A stretch of DNA of 64,000 nt from Prevotella heparinolytica (lineage in GTDB: Bacteria; Bacteroidota; Bacteroidia; Bacteroidales; Bacteroidaceae): the NCBI RefSeq assembly GCF_004342845.1, contig NZ_SLXB01000006.1, positions 62,001 to 126,000 on the forward strand, written 5' to 3'. A program made the translations under genes and the position numbers. This document shows positions 53,021 through 61,882 of this stretch, piece by piece. The notes beneath the pieces are model-generated. The model was given only the letters and a program-made list of their open reading frames with translations, was not told where the DNA came from and searched no databases. Every line of letters starts with the position of its first letter. The stretch's first letter is position 1.

Positions 53021-54814
53021 TTAATGATTAGCGGTGAGTGGGGCACAGGCTTCTTTCAGCCATTCTTGTTCTTCCTCGTTCAGGTCCGGCGAAAGTCGGT
53101 CGTACACTTTCCGATGATAATCGTTCAGCCACTCGGTTTCTTCTGTTGTCAGCATTTCTTTGCGGATGCTTTTCTTGCAGATGGGGCAGAGGGTGATTGT
53201 CTCGAACTTCAAGTATTTTCCATACATGCCTTCACCGGCCTCTACGGTAAGGGTCAGGTTCTCTATGCGCACTCCGTGACTTCCGGTTTTATAAATTCCC
53301 GGTTCGTTTGATGTTACCATTCCGGCTTGCAGACTGACCGGGTTCTCGTTCATGCGAATACTTTGCGGGCCTTCGTGTACATTGAGAAAATGCCCTACTC
53401 CGTGTCCCGTTCCATGAAGGAAATTCATGCGGTGTTGCCACATCGGCATGCGGGCCAGTACATCTAATTGTGCTCCACGTGTGCCTTCGGGGAAAATGGC
53501 CATAGCTAAATTTATATGTCCTTTCAGAACCAAGGTGTAGTCTGTTTTTTCTTCTTCTGTCAACTCTCCCAAAGCGATGGTGCGGGTGATGTCCGTGGTT
53601 CCGTCCAGATACTGCGCGCCGGAGTCCAATAACAAGAAGCCTTTCGGCTTTAGTGGAACATCGGTCTCGGATGTGGCTCCATAGTGTACGATGGCTCCGT
53701 GTGGCCTGTATCCGGCAATAGTGTCGAAACTCTCTCCCATGTAAAGCGGTTGGGCGGCGCGAAACTCATGCAACTTCTTGTCTATGCTGATTTCCGTCTC
53801 TTGCTCGGTGGGTACTGCTTCTTCCAGCCATTTCAGGAATTTCACCAAAGCCACTCCGTCGCGTTGCATGGCTGCCCGAATACCGGCCATTTCCTGCTCG
53901 TTGCGGATAGCTTTCAAAAGAGTTATCGGCGATGTTCCCTCGATGATGTGGCATTGGGGGCGTATGGCGGAGTAAACGGCATAGTTTGTCTTTGCGGGAT
54001 TCAGCATCACGCTTCCGGCAGTGATACGGTTGAGGAAAGGTATTATTTCGTTATAGTTGTGGATAGATATTCCGGCTTCTTCGAGGTGGGCGGAAAGAGC
54101 TTCCGTCACTTTCTGCGGCCGTATAAAGAGGTGGGCATTATGCGCTTCTATGATCAGGTAGCTCACCACGACCGGGTTACAGTGCACATCGTTGCCACGG
54201 ATGTTCAGTGTCCATGCTATTTCATCCAGCGAAGAAACGAGCAGAGCGTCGGCGCCATTCTTTTCCATCTCTTTCCGGATGGCGGTCAGTTTTTCTCGGG
54301 GTGTTTTTCCTGCATGTTGGGTGGGGTATACAAATCCCGGCTCTTCCGGCATGGCAGGACGGTCTGCCCATATACTGTTCATGGGGTCGGAAATGTTTTT
54401 TACGAAAATATTGTTTTTCAGCAACAGCTTTTCAAGTTGTCTGACTTCCTCCACAGAGAACACCTCGCCGTCAATTCCCACGGTATCTCCATGATTGAGG
54501 TTTGCGCTCAGGAAGGCAGGGATAGTAGGCGTTTCAGGTAGCATTTCCTTGTATAGTTCTATTCCGCTGTTTTTCAATTGCCGGTCGGCTTGCAAGAAAT
54601 AACGCGAGTCCGTCCATAGGCCTGCTTTTTCGTGCGTGACGACTACGGTACCTGCCGATCCGGTGAATCCGGAAATCCATTCCCTTGATTTCCAATGTGG
54701 CGCTACGTATTCGCTGAGATGCGGGTCGGTGCTGGGTACGATGAAAGCCGCTATGTTTTTTTGATGAAACATGGCGCGCAGGGCATTTATTTTCTCACTG
54801 ACTGTTTGATTCAT
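53021..54814 (-). CDS. Xaa-Pro aminopeptidase (M24B family)
   Basis: A 597-residue cytoplasmic metallopeptidase that removes N-terminal residues ahead of proline. It has the three-domain plan of the larger aminopeptidase P group: two creatinase-like N-terminal domains (about 1-300), then the pita-bread domain with metal ligands in LLLDSGAQYLDGTTDITRT, FLHGTGHGVGHFLNVHEGP, SNEPGIYKTG and the later glutamate in the KFETITLCP region. Length matches that group. It is first in a two-gene operon. Confidence 0.93.
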   Translation of the reverse strand: MNQTVSEKINALRAMFHQKNIAAFIVPSTDPHLSEYVAPHWKSREWISGFTGSAGTVVVTHEKAGLWTDSRYFLQADRQLKNSGIELYKEMLPETPTIPAFLSANLNHGDTVGIDGEVFSVEEVRQLEKLLLKNNIFVKNISDPMNSIWADRPAMPEEPGFVYPTQHAGKTPREKLTAIRKEMEKNGADALLVSSLDEIAWTLNIRGNDVHCNPVVVSYLIIEAHNAHLFIRPQKVTEALSAHLEEAGISIHNYNEIIPFLNRITAGSVMLNPAKTNYAVYSAIRPQCHIIEGTSPITLLKAIRNEQEMAGIRAAMQRDGVALVKFLKWLEEAVPTEQETEISIDKKLHEFRAAQPLYMGESFDTIAGYRPHGAIVHYGATSETDVPLKPKGFLLLDSGAQYLDGTTDITRTIALGELTEEEKTDYTLVLKGHINLAMAIFPEGTRGAQLDVLARMPMWQHRMNFLHGTGHGVGHFLNVHEGPQSIRMNENPVSLQAGMVTSNEPGIYKTGSHGVRIENLTLTVEAGEGMYGKYLKFETITLCPICKKSIRKEMLTTEETEWLNDYHRKVYDRLSPDLNEEEQEWLKEACAPLTANH

Positions 54815-54841
54815 TTTTCTTTAGATTTTATATTCTTTCTC

Positions 54842-54849
54842 CAAAGTTA
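54842..54849 (-). promoter_or_regulatory. Promoter -7 element of the aminopeptidase operon
   Basis: Minus-strand TAACTTTG (54849-54842), 27 bases before the ATG; no clear -33. Confidence 0.45.
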
Positions 54850-55013
54850 CTTACTTTCTTTGAAAAAAAAGCTATATCTGCTTTATTTTCTCTGTTTAAG
54901 ACTTCTTGGTTTTGCCTTATCCTCCTTTATGTTTTTATTTGGAAATGAATGTGTTGATATTTCTGAAGTTTTATTCTTCAAATTCTATCATTCTATGTCG
55001 CTGCCCCTAACAC

Positions 55014-55145
55014 CACACTTTGTTGTTCCCTTTGCCGCACTTTGTTGCTTCCTTTGCCACACTTTGCGGGGCATATCGTGTGGGCTGAGGGATGCCGGAG
55101 TGTGGCATTTGTCCGGTTGCAGTGTGGCTTTGACGGAAGTCTGCT
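55014..55145. repeat. 22-bp array with three direct and three inverted units
   Basis: CCACACT-type words begin at 55013, 55035 (CCGCACT) and 55057; their reverse complement AGTGTGG or CGTGTGG begins at 55077, 55099 and 55121. Within each half the spacing is exactly 22, so the array is a large dyad. It is the main feature of the 789-base gap 54815-55603 between the aminopeptidase and rpsU promoters. Confidence 0.88.
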
Positions 55146-55253
55146 ATTGGGAAAACACAAAGGGGATATTTAAATTGGATGAGAGATTCCTCCTCCTTTA
55201 AAGAAAATCTATGGGGGATGTTGGAGGCTTATTCTTATTCTGTTCTTCTCTTA

Positions 55254-55302
55254 TCTTCTTCTTTTTCTTCTCTTTTTCTTTTCTTCTCTCGCGCGCGCGA
55301 GA
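55254..55302. other. Pyrimidine tract ending in a CG-alternating palindrome
   Basis: A run of 37 pyrimidines (55254-55290) leads into TCTCGCGCGCGCGAGA (55287-55302), a perfect 16-base palindrome with ten alternating C/G. Such sequence can form triplex-like or left-handed DNA in principle. From 55303 to 55520 I see nothing identifiable. Confidence 0.9.
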
Positions 55303-55520
55303 AAAATATTTGATGTAAGATGTTGATAATTAGATTTATATGCCTGTTTTAGAGGCTTTTGGGACTACTTGGCACCTCGGAGCTGGCTCATAGCTGGCTT
55401 GAGGTTGGTGTATAGTCCGACCACGCTTCGTCTATGGTTGTTCTGCTTCTGGTAATGCGGCTTTTTGCTCACTCTTTGGGAACTCCTTCGGGGCTGATTG
55501 ATAGTTTTTCTCCAGAAAGT

Positions 55521-55551
55521 TTTGTGAATAAAGAAAGTATGTGTAATTTTG
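55521..55551 (+). promoter_or_regulatory. Promoter of rpsU
   Basis: TTTG (55521-55524), 19 bases, TAATTTTG (55544-55551): full consensus, 52 bases before the ATG. Confidence 0.75.
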
Positions 55552-55603
55552 CCGCTCGATTTAATCGTAAAATATTAAACCATTAACATTTAATCAAAAG
55601 AAA

Positions 55604-55795
55604 ATGATTGTAGTACCTGTAAAAGAAGGCGAAAACATTGAAAAATCGCTGAAGAAGTTCAAAAGAAAATTCGAAAAGACCGGTATCGTTAAGGAATTGA
55701 GACGCAGACAGCAGTTTGACAAACCTTCTGTGACTAAGAGACTTAATAAAGAGCGTGCCGTTTACGTTCAGAAACTTCAGCAAGTAGAAGATTAA
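55604..55795 (+). CDS. rpsU: 30S ribosomal protein S21
   Basis: A 63-residue basic protein with the S21 pattern: VPVKEGENIEKSLKKFKRKF followed by RRRQQFDKPSVTKR. It belongs to the small subunit near the mRNA exit, where in Bacteroidia it helps mask the anti-Shine-Dalgarno sequence. The leader before the ATG is AT-rich and has no Shine-Dalgarno site. It is first in the rpsU-xerC-hpf cluster. Confidence 0.97.
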   Translation: MIVVPVKEGENIEKSLKKFKRKFEKTGIVKELRRRQQFDKPSVTKRLNKERAVYVQKLQQVED

Positions 55796-55867
55796 TAATT
55801 CGTAAATTCCTTTGAATTATTGAATTCTTTTTTATACATTCGTTGCATGATTTAGATATGTAGCGAA

Positions 55868-56752
55868 ATGTTGTTGACAGATTCTTTTCTTGACTATCTT
55901 TTGCATGAGCGAAACTATGCCGAAAGCACGGTAGAGCGCTATAAGGCGGATGTTCTGGAATTGCAAAAATTTGGTGAAGAACAGCTTGGAAGCATAACGC
56001 CTGAGAAAGTAGATGCGGAACTTGTTCGTGATTGGATTGCATTCCTGATGGACGAACAACGGTGTGCTTCTACTATTAACCGTAAACTTAGCTCCATAAG
56101 AACGTATTATCGATTTCTCCTGCGGAAGGGATTGGTGGCGGTAGACCCATTACAGAAAGTGGTAGGGCCTAAAAAAAAGAAGCCGCTTCCGGTCTTTCTG
56201 AAGGAAAACGAGATCAACCGTTTGTTGGATGATATTGATTTCGGGGAAAGTTTTGAGGGGTGCCGGGATCGTATGATTATCGAAATGTTTTATGCTACCG
56301 GTATGCGTCTTTCGGAATTAGTGGGGTTGAACGATGCCGATGTGGATTTTTCTACGGCTTTGATAAAAGTGACGGGAAAGAGAAACAAACAGCGCCTAAT
56401 ACCTTTTGCTAAGGAATTGGAATCCTCTATGCGCGAATATGTCAACAAAAGAAATGAAAAATTTCCGCTACGTTCGGACGCCTTTTTTGTCAGAAAAGGC
56501 GGACAACGGCTTTATCCGGGTTTCGTGGCAGCATTAGTAAAACGGAATCTATCAAAAGTGGTGACTGTAAAGAAAAGAAGTCCTCATGTGTTGAGGCACA
56601 CCTTTGCGACGGCCATGTTGAATCATGGTGCTGATTTAAATTCGATAAAGGAGCTTCTCGGGCACGAAAGCTTGGCGACAACGGAAGTTTATACGCATAC
56701 CACTTTTGAAGAACTTAAAAAAGTGTATAACCAGGCTCATCCCCGAGCCTAA
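55868..56752 (+). CDS. xerC: Tyrosine recombinase XerC/XerD
   Basis: A 294-residue site-specific recombinase, probably for chromosome dimer resolution at dif. The SAM-like N-terminal domain (DSFLDYLLHERNYAESTVER) is followed by the catalytic set: arginine in YATGMRLSELVG, lysine in VTGKRNKQR, HxxR in HVLRHTFATAM, histidine in LGHESLATTEVY, and the nucleophile tyrosine in VYTHTT. Length and position (between rpsU and hpf, a conserved Bacteroides order) favour a housekeeping Xer rather than a mobile-element integrase. C versus D cannot be settled here. Confidence 0.93.
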   Translation: MLLTDSFLDYLLHERNYAESTVERYKADVLELQKFGEEQLGSITPEKVDAELVRDWIAFLMDEQRCASTINRKLSSIRTYYRFLLRKGLVAVDPLQKVVGPKKKKPLPVFLKENEINRLLDDIDFGESFEGCRDRMIIEMFYATGMRLSELVGLNDADVDFSTALIKVTGKRNKQRLIPFAKELESSMREYVNKRNEKFPLRSDAFFVRKGGQRLYPGFVAALVKRNLSKVVTVKKRSPHVLRHTFATAMLNHGADLNSIKELLGHESLATTEVYTHTTFEELKKVYNQAHPRA

Positions 56753-56757
56753 GTAAA

Positions 56758-56765
56758 AAGGAGGT
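56758..56765 (+). promoter_or_regulatory. Strong Shine-Dalgarno site before hpf
   Basis: AAGGAGGT ends 4 bases before the ATG of hpf (GG to ATG spacing 5). Most other genes here have no such site, so it is unusual for this genome. Confidence 0.8.
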
Positions 56766-56769
56766 AAGT

Positions 56770-57069
56770 ATGGAAGTAAGAATTCAATCGATTCACTTTG
56801 ATGCGTCAGAGCAGCTGCAAGCCTTTATCCAAAAAAAGGTTGTCAAGTTGGAGAAGTTTTACGACGATATAAAGAAAGTAGAGGTGTCATTAAAGGTTGT
56901 AAAACCGGAAACAGCTGAAAATAAAGAAGCCGGAGTAAAGGTGTTGGTTCCCAATGGGGAGTTATATGCCAATAAGGTTTGTGATACGTTTGAAGAAGCG
57001 GTGGATCTCTCCTTGGAGGCTTTGGAAAAACAGTTGGTGAAGTATAAGGAAAAACAGCGAACCAAATAA
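56770..57069 (+). CDS. hpf: Ribosome hibernation promoting factor
   Basis: A 99-residue protein of the HPF/RaiA short type: EVRIQSIHFDASEQLQAFIQ, then KKVEVSLKVVKPE and an EEAVDLSLEALEKQLVKYKE helix. It binds between the ribosomal subunits and helps silence ribosomes in stationary phase. It starts 17 bases after xerC, with a strong Shine-Dalgarno site, so its translation may respond differently from its neighbours. Confidence 0.95.
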   Translation: MEVRIQSIHFDASEQLQAFIQKKVVKLEKFYDDIKKVEVSLKVVKPETAENKEAGVKVLVPNGELYANKVCDTFEEAVDLSLEALEKQLVKYKEKQRTK

Positions 57070-57083
57070 TTTTCCGCTAAAAT

Positions 57084-57114
57084 TTTGCGGGTAAAAAATA
57101 AATGCCTAAATTTG
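57084..57114 (+). promoter_or_regulatory. Promoter of the tRNA-tuf cluster
   Basis: TTTG (57084-57087), 19 bases, TAAATTTG (57107-57114): full consensus, 47 bases before the first tRNA. Confidence 0.75.
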
Positions 57115-57161
57115 CAGCCGTTTCGCTCGCTATGATACGCAACGGTTGCATTTTTAAGTTT

Positions 57162-57235
57162 GCCTCTTTAGCTCAGTTGGCCAGAGCACGTGATTTGTAA
57201 TCTCGGGGTCGTTGGTTCGAATCCGACAAGAGGCT
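57162..57235 (+). tRNA. tRNA-Thr (anticodon TGT)
   Basis: Cloverleaf with acceptor GCCTCTT/AAGAGGC, D arm GCTC..GAGC, anticodon loop around TTTGTAA and T arm GTTGG/CCGAC with TTCGAAT. Decodes ACA/ACG. First of three tRNAs before tuf. Confidence 0.96.
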
Positions 57236-57301
57236 CAAGTATCCGAGTGCTTTCGTTGGACAGTTTGAAGAAGAAAAGAGTTTTTTGACAATAAAACAGA
57301 G

Positions 57302-57384
57302 GGGCAAATACCAGAGTGGCCAAATGGGGCAGACTGTAAATCTGCTGGCTTACGCCTTCGGTGGTTCGAATCCATCTTTGCCCA
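57302..57384 (+). tRNA. tRNA-Tyr (anticodon GTA)
   Basis: Class II tRNA: acceptor GGGCAAA/TTTGCCC, anticodon stem AGACT...AGTCT-like with loop centred on GTA, long variable arm (TTACGCC...) and T arm with TTCGAAT. 3' CA but not a full encoded CCA tail. Confidence 0.95.
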
Positions 57385-57398
57385 CAACTCTATATCTC

Positions 57399-57470
<72 letters not shown>

Positions 57471-57521
57471 CATAAAAATGTAAAGGCTGATTATTAATCA
57501 AATAAATAAACAAGTAAAGCT

Positions 57522-58706
57522 ATGGCTAAAGAGAAATTCGAACGTACCAAACCGCACGTAAACATTGGTACTATTGGTCACGTTGACCACGGTAAAACCA
57601 CGTTGACTGCCGCTATCACTACTGTGTTGGCAAAGAAAGGTCTTTCAGAATTGCGTTCTTTCGATTCTATCGACAACGCTCCTGAAGAGAAGGAAAGAGG
57701 TATTACTATCAATACTTCTCACGTAGAGTATCAAACAGCTAACCGTCACTATGCTCACGTGGACTGTCCGGGTCACGCCGACTACGTGAAGAACATGGTA
57801 ACCGGTGCTGCTCAGATGGACGGTGCTATCATCGTGGTTGCTGCTACTGACGGTCCGATGCCTCAGACTCGCGAACACATTCTGTTGGCTCGTCAGGTAA
57901 ACGTACCTAGGCTGGTAGTGTTCATGAACAAGTGTGACATGGTGGATGACGCCGAAATGTTGGAACTTGTTGAAATGGAAATGCGCGAACTGCTTTCTGC
58001 TTACGAATTCGATGGTGACAATACTCCGTTTATCCAAGGTTCTGCTCTTGGCGCATTGAATGGTGTTGAGAAGTGGGAAGAAAAAATCATGGAGCTGATG
58101 GATGCTTGCGATACTTGGATTCCTCTGCCTCCGCGTGATGTTGATAAACCGTTCTTGATGCCGGTTGAAGACGTATTCTCAATCACTGGTCGTGGTACTG
58201 TGGCAACCGGTCGTATCGAAGCCGGTGTTATCCATGTAGGTGACGAAGTTGAAATCCTCGGTTTGGGTGAGGACAAGAAGTCTGTTGTAACAGGCGTTGA
58301 AATGTTCCGCAAATTGCTGGATCAAGGTGAAGCCGGTGACAACGTAGGTTTGTTGCTCCGCGGTATTGACAAGAACGAAATCAAACGTGGTATGGTTCTT
58401 TGTAAGCCGGGCCAGATTAAACCCCACTCTAAATTCAAAGCTTCTATCTATGTTTTGAAGAAAGAAGAAGGTGGTCGCCACACTCCGTTCCACAACAAAT
58501 ACCGTCCTCAGTTCTATCTGCGTACTATGGACTGTACAGGTGAAATTACTCTTCCGGAAGGAACTGAAATGGTAATGCCTGGTGATAACGTAGAAATTAT
58601 CGTAGAGTTGATCTATCCGGTAGCATTGAACGTAGGTTTGCGTTTCGCTATCCGTGAAGGTGGCCGTACGGTAGGTTCTGGTCAGATTACAGAAATTCTT
58701 GACTAA
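57522..58706 (+). CDS. tuf: Elongation factor Tu
   Basis: A 394-residue GTPase that carries aminoacyl-tRNA to the ribosome. G1 is [14 protein letters not shown]3 is [13 protein letters not shown]4 is NKCDM, and the domain II/III ends are intact ([18 protein letters not shown]). Codon use is strongly biased, as expected for one of the most abundant proteins. It lies between tRNA clusters, a classical arrangement. Confidence 0.98.
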   Translation: MAKEKFERTKPHVNIGTIGHVDHGKTTLTAAITTVLAKKGLSELRSFDSIDNAPEEKERGITINTSHVEYQTANRHYAHVDCPGHADYVKNMVTGAAQMDGAIIVVAATDGPMPQTREHILLARQVNVPRLVVFMNKCDMVDDAEMLELVEMEMRELLSAYEFDGDNTPFIQGSALGALNGVEKWEEKIMELMDACDTWIPLPPRDVDKPFLMPVEDVFSITGRGTVATGRIEAGVIHVGDEVEILGLGEDKKSVVTGVEMFRKLLDQGEAGDNVGLLLRGIDKNEIKRGMVLCKPGQIKPHSKFKASIYVLKKEEGGRHTPFHNKYRPQFYLRTMDCTGEITLPEGTEMVMPGDNVEIIVELIYPVALNVGLRFAIREGGRTVGSGQITEILD

Positions 58707-58716
58707 TAAATATCTT

Positions 58717-58748
58717 AATCAGTTCCCGGTGTATGTCGGGAACTGATT
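58717..58748 (+). other. Hairpin between tuf and tRNA-Trp
   Basis: AATCAGTTCCCG and CGGGAACTGATT pair perfectly over 12 bases with an 8-base loop. No T run follows, so it may be an RNA-processing or partial-termination site ahead of the tRNA. Confidence 0.7.
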
Positions 58749-58756
58749 CTGTTCAA

Positions 58757-58829
58757 ACGGGAGTAGCTCAGTTGGTAGAGCACCGGTCTCCAAAACCGGG
58801 TGTCGGGAGTTCGAGCCTCTCCTCCCGTG
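58757..58829 (+). tRNA. tRNA-Trp (anticodon CCA)
   Basis: Acceptor ACGGGAG/CTCCCGT, anticodon loop CTCCAAA, T arm with TTCGAGC. tRNA-Trp just before secE is the common bacterial order. Confidence 0.96.
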
Positions 58830-58843
58830 CTAATATTTTTGAA

Positions 58844-59032
58844 ATGAAGAAGATAGTAGCTTATTTTAAAGAAACTTACGACGAACTTGTTCATAAAGTG
58901 TCGTGGCCTACGTATTCTGAACTTACTAGCAGTGCAGTAGTTGTTTTATATGCTTCCCTACTAATTGCAGTGGTAGTATTTGCGATGGACTTCTGTTTCC
59001 AACATCTGATGGAATTTGTTTATCCACATTAA
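58844..59032 (+). CDS. secE: Preprotein translocase subunit SecE
   Basis: A 62-residue single-span subunit of the SecYEG channel: the amphipathic KKIVAYFKETYDELVHKVSWPTY helix then one membrane segment (AVVVLYASLLIAVVVFAMDF). ATG 58844 gives the normal short form; an in-frame extension would run back through the tRNA. Confidence 0.95.
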   Translation: MKKIVAYFKETYDELVHKVSWPTYSELTSSAVVVLYASLLIAVVVFAMDFCFQHLMEFVYPH

Positions 59033-59044
59033 AGTTAAGGAGAA

Positions 59045-59587
59045 ATGTCTGAGATTGAAAAGAAATGGTACGTCTTGCGTGCTATTAGTGGAAAAGAAGC
59101 TAAGGTAAAGGAATACCTTGAAGCTGATATTAAAAACAGCAACCTTGGTGATTACGTATCTCAGGTATTGATTCCTACCGAAAAAGTATATCAGGTTCGC
59201 AATGGCAAAAAAATTGTGAAAGAGAGAAGCTATCTCCCTGGTTACGTTTTGGTGGAGGCTGCTCTGGTGGGTGAGGTAGCTCACCACTTGAGAAATACTC
59301 CTAATGTAATAGGGTTCTTAGGTGGATCGAATAAGCCCGTTCCTCTGAGACAGTCAGAAGTGAATCGTATACTTGGTACGGTCGATGAATTGCAGGAATC
59401 CGGTGAAGAACTGAATATCCCGTATGTAGTCGGCGAGACTGTGAAAGTGAATTACGGTCCGTTTAGCGGATTCAGTGGAATCATTGAAGAAGTGAACACC
59501 GAGAAGAAGAAGCTGAAGGTCATGGTGAAGATATTCGGACGGAAAACCCCGCTCGAATTAGGCTTTATGCAAGTTGAAAAAGAATAG
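59045..59587 (+). CDS. nusG: Transcription termination/antitermination protein NusG
   Basis: A 180-residue factor that binds RNA polymerase and couples it to Rho or ribosomes. The NGN domain begins KKWYVLRAISGKEAKVKEYL and includes ERSYLPGYVLVEA; the C-terminal KOW domain carries ETVKVNYGPFSGFSGIIEEV. Translation starts 12 bases after secE. Confidence 0.97.
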   Translation: MSEIEKKWYVLRAISGKEAKVKEYLEADIKNSNLGDYVSQVLIPTEKVYQVRNGKKIVKERSYLPGYVLVEAALVGEVAHHLRNTPNVIGFLGGSNKPVPLRQSEVNRILGTVDELQESGEELNIPYVVGETVKVNYGPFSGFSGIIEEVNTEKKKLKVMVKIFGRKTPLELGFMQVEKE

Positions 59588-59644
59588 TGCAGGTGTTACG
59601 CTGTAGTATTCTTCATTAATGTTTATATATAAATCAATTAAAAA

Positions 59645-60088
59645 ATGGCTAAAGAAGTTGCTGGACTAATCAAATTACAGATTAAAGGAGGCGCGGCAAA
59701 TCCATCACCTCCCGTAGGGCCTGCTTTGGGTTCTAAGGGTATCAATATCATGGAGTTTTGCAAGCAATTCAACGCCAGAACCCAAGACAAAGCAGGAAAA
59801 GTTCTTCCTGTGATTATCACTTACTACGCAGATAAGTCTTTTGATTTTGTGATCAAGACTCCTCCCGTGGCTATCCAGTTATTGGAAGTGACGAAGCAAA
59901 AGAGTGGTTCTGCTGAGCCTAACCGTAAGAAAGTTGCCGAGATTACTTGGGAACAGGTTCGTACGATTGCTCAGGACAAAATGGTTGACTTAAACTGTTT
60001 CACTGTAGAGGCTGCCATGAAAATGGTTGCCGGTACAGCTAGAAGTATGGGTATCGCTGTAAAAGGGGAGTTCCCGGTTAATAACTAA
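59645..60088 (+). CDS. rplK: 50S ribosomal protein L11
   Basis: A 147-residue protein with the L11 start ([20 protein letters not shown]) and the [20 protein letters not shown] region that lies near the GTPase centre. Followed by rplA after 15 bases. Confidence 0.98.
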   Translation: MAKEVAGLIKLQIKGGAANPSPPVGPALGSKGINIMEFCKQFNARTQDKAGKVLPVIITYYADKSFDFVIKTPPVAIQLLEVTKQKSGSAEPNRKKVAEITWEQVRTIAQDKMVDLNCFTVEAAMKMVAGTARSMGIAVKGEFPVNN

Positions 60089-60103
60089 TAAACTTCAATT
60101 AGA

Positions 60104-60802
60104 ATGGGTAAACTGACAAAAAATCAAAAGTTGGCTGCAGAAAAAATTGAAGCAGGGAAAGCATACTCTCTCAAAGAAGCCGCTGCATTGGTAAAGGAAA
60201 TTTCCTTTACTAAATTCGACGCTTCTCTGGATATCGACGTACGTTTGGGCGTTGACCCGCGTAAAGCCAACCAAATGGTGAGAGGTGTCGTTTCACTTCC
60301 TCACGGTACAGGTAAGGTTGTACGCGTTCTGGTGCTTTGTACACCGGATGCTGAAGCTGCTGCAAAAGAAGCCGGAGCTGACTATGTTGGTCTTGATGAA
60401 TATATTGAAAAGATCAAAGGTGGATGGACTGATATTGATGTGATCATCACTATGCCGTCTATTATGGGTAAGATTGGTGCACTTGGTCGTGTGCTCGGTC
60501 CTCGTGGATTGATGCCTAACCCCAAGAGTGGCACTGTGACTATGGATGTTGCTAAAGCTGTTAGAGAAGTAAAACAAGGAAAGATCGACTTTAAAGTTGA
60601 TAAAACCGGTATCGTTCATACTTCTATTGGTAAAGTTTCATTTAGTGCTGATCAAATTCGTGATAACGCGAAAGAATTCATCTCTACGTTGAATAAATTG
60701 AAACCGACTGCAGCCAAGGGTACATATATTAAGAGTATTTATCTTTCTAGCACGATGAGTGCGGGTATCAAGATTGACCCGAAAACAGTAGAAGAAATCT
60801 AA
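60104..60802 (+). CDS. rplA: 50S ribosomal protein L1
   Basis: A 232-residue protein of the L1 stalk: [35 protein letters not shown] and the C-terminal [11 protein letters not shown]. In other bacteria it represses its own operon by binding the leader of L11. Confidence 0.98.
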   Translation: MGKLTKNQKLAAEKIEAGKAYSLKEAAALVKEISFTKFDASLDIDVRLGVDPRKANQMVRGVVSLPHGTGKVVRVLVLCTPDAEAAAKEAGADYVGLDEYIEKIKGGWTDIDVIITMPSIMGKIGALGRVLGPRGLMPNPKSGTVTMDVAKAVREVKQGKIDFKVDKTGIVHTSIGKVSFSADQIRDNAKEFISTLNKLKPTAAKGTYIKSIYLSSTMSAGIKIDPKTVEEI

Positions 60803-60817
60803 TAAAACGGAGTAATA

Positions 60818-61339
60818 ATGAGAAAGGAAGATAAAAGTACGATTATTGAGCAGATTGCTGCTACGGTGAAAGAATACGGTCACTTCTACCTGGTAGATAC
60901 CACTGCGATGAATGCTGGTGCAACCAGTGCTTTAAGAAGAGCGTGTTTCAAAGCTGACATCAAATTGATGGTGGTTAAGAATACATTGCTCCACAAAGCA
61001 TTGGAAAGCCTGGAAGAAGACTATTCTCCGATTTTTGGTTCTCTAAAAGGTACAACAGCTGTGATGTTTTGCAACGTTGCTAACGCTCCGGCTAAGTTGC
61101 TGAAAGATAACTCAAAGAATGGTATTCCCGGACTGAAAGCCGCATATGCGGAAGAAAGCTTCTATGTTGGCGCTGACCAGCTGGATGCTCTCGTAAGTAT
61201 CAAGAGTAAGAATGAGGTTATTGCCGATATCGTTGCTTTGTTGCAATCACCGGCCAAGAATGTTATTTCTGCTCTGCAATCAGGTGGAAACACCCTCCAC
61301 GGAGTTCTCAAAACTCTTGGAGAACGTCCCGAAGCGTAA
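60818..61339 (+). CDS. rplJ: 50S ribosomal protein L10
   Basis: A 173-residue protein that anchors the L7/L12 stalk: N-terminal KSTIIEQIAATVKEYGHFY, the KNTLLHKALE segment and C-terminal helix that binds L12 dimers (VISALQSGGNTLHGVLKTL). Confidence 0.97.
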   Translation: MRKEDKSTIIEQIAATVKEYGHFYLVDTTAMNAGATSALRRACFKADIKLMVVKNTLLHKALESLEEDYSPIFGSLKGTTAVMFCNVANAPAKLLKDNSKNGIPGLKAAYAEESFYVGADQLDALVSIKSKNEVIADIVALLQSPAKNVISALQSGGNTLHGVLKTLGERPEA

Positions 61340-61399
61340 AATTCGGAAACAATTTAATATCAATTTATTTAGTATTTAAACAATTAAAATCATACAAAA

Positions 61400-61777
61400 A
61401 TGGCAGATTTGAAAGCTTTTGCAGAACAATTGGTTAACTTGACAGTAAAAGAAGTTAATGAACTTGCAACAATCCTGAAAGAAGAATATGGTATTGAACC
61501 TGCTGCTGCAGCTGTTGCTGTTGCCGCTGCTCCTGCAGCCGGTGGTGCTGCCGCAGCAGAAGAAAAGACTTCTTTCGATGTAGTATTGAAGAGCGCTGGT
61601 GCAGCTAAACTTCAGGTAGTTAAGGCCGTTAAGGAAGCTTGCGGTCTTGGTTTGAAGGAAGCTAAAGATATGGTAGACGGCGCTCCCAGCGTAGTAAAAG
61701 AAGGTTTGGCTAAAGACGAAGCAGAATCATTGAAGAAAACATTGGAAGAAGCTGGAGCTGAAGTTGAACTTAAATAA
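61400..61777 (+). CDS. rplL: 50S ribosomal protein L7/L12
   Basis: A 125-residue acidic stalk protein: N-terminal dimer domain [20 protein letters not shown], alanine-rich hinge, and the C-terminal domain [20 protein letters not shown] with the [16 protein letters not shown] motif that recruits translation GTPases. Confidence 0.98.
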   Translation: MADLKAFAEQLVNLTVKEVNELATILKEEYGIEPAAAAVAVAAAPAAGGAAAAEEKTSFDVVLKSAGAAKLQVVKAVKEACGLGLKEAKDMVDGAPSVVKEGLAKDEAESLKKTLEEAGAEVELK

Positions 61778-61802
61778 CATTGACCTGTAAATCAGGTATT
61801 TC

Positions 61803-61841
61803 GGTTAGGAACCCTTCATGAAAAGGGTTCTTAACCTTTTT
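61803..61841 (+). terminator. Attenuator-like terminator between rplL and rpoB
   Basis: GGTTAGGAACCCTT and AAGGGTTCTTAACC pair over 14 bases with one mismatch, followed by five T. It probably ends part of the ribosomal transcripts so that rpoB is made at a lower level. Confidence 0.85.
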
Positions 61842-61882
61842 GTGTATATATTTAAAATTAAGTTCTACAAATCCATTAACAG

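Noticed and set aside
54695..55201. 168-codon forward frame over the start of the aminopeptidase gene and the following gap
   Set aside because: It runs antisense through the aminopeptidase start and through the 22-bp array; low-complexity composition.
55868..56752. Integrase of a mobile element inserted at the downstream tRNAs
   Set aside because: The recombinase sits in the conserved rpsU-xerC-hpf order, and the tRNAs are intact with no duplicated 3' ends or cargo genes.
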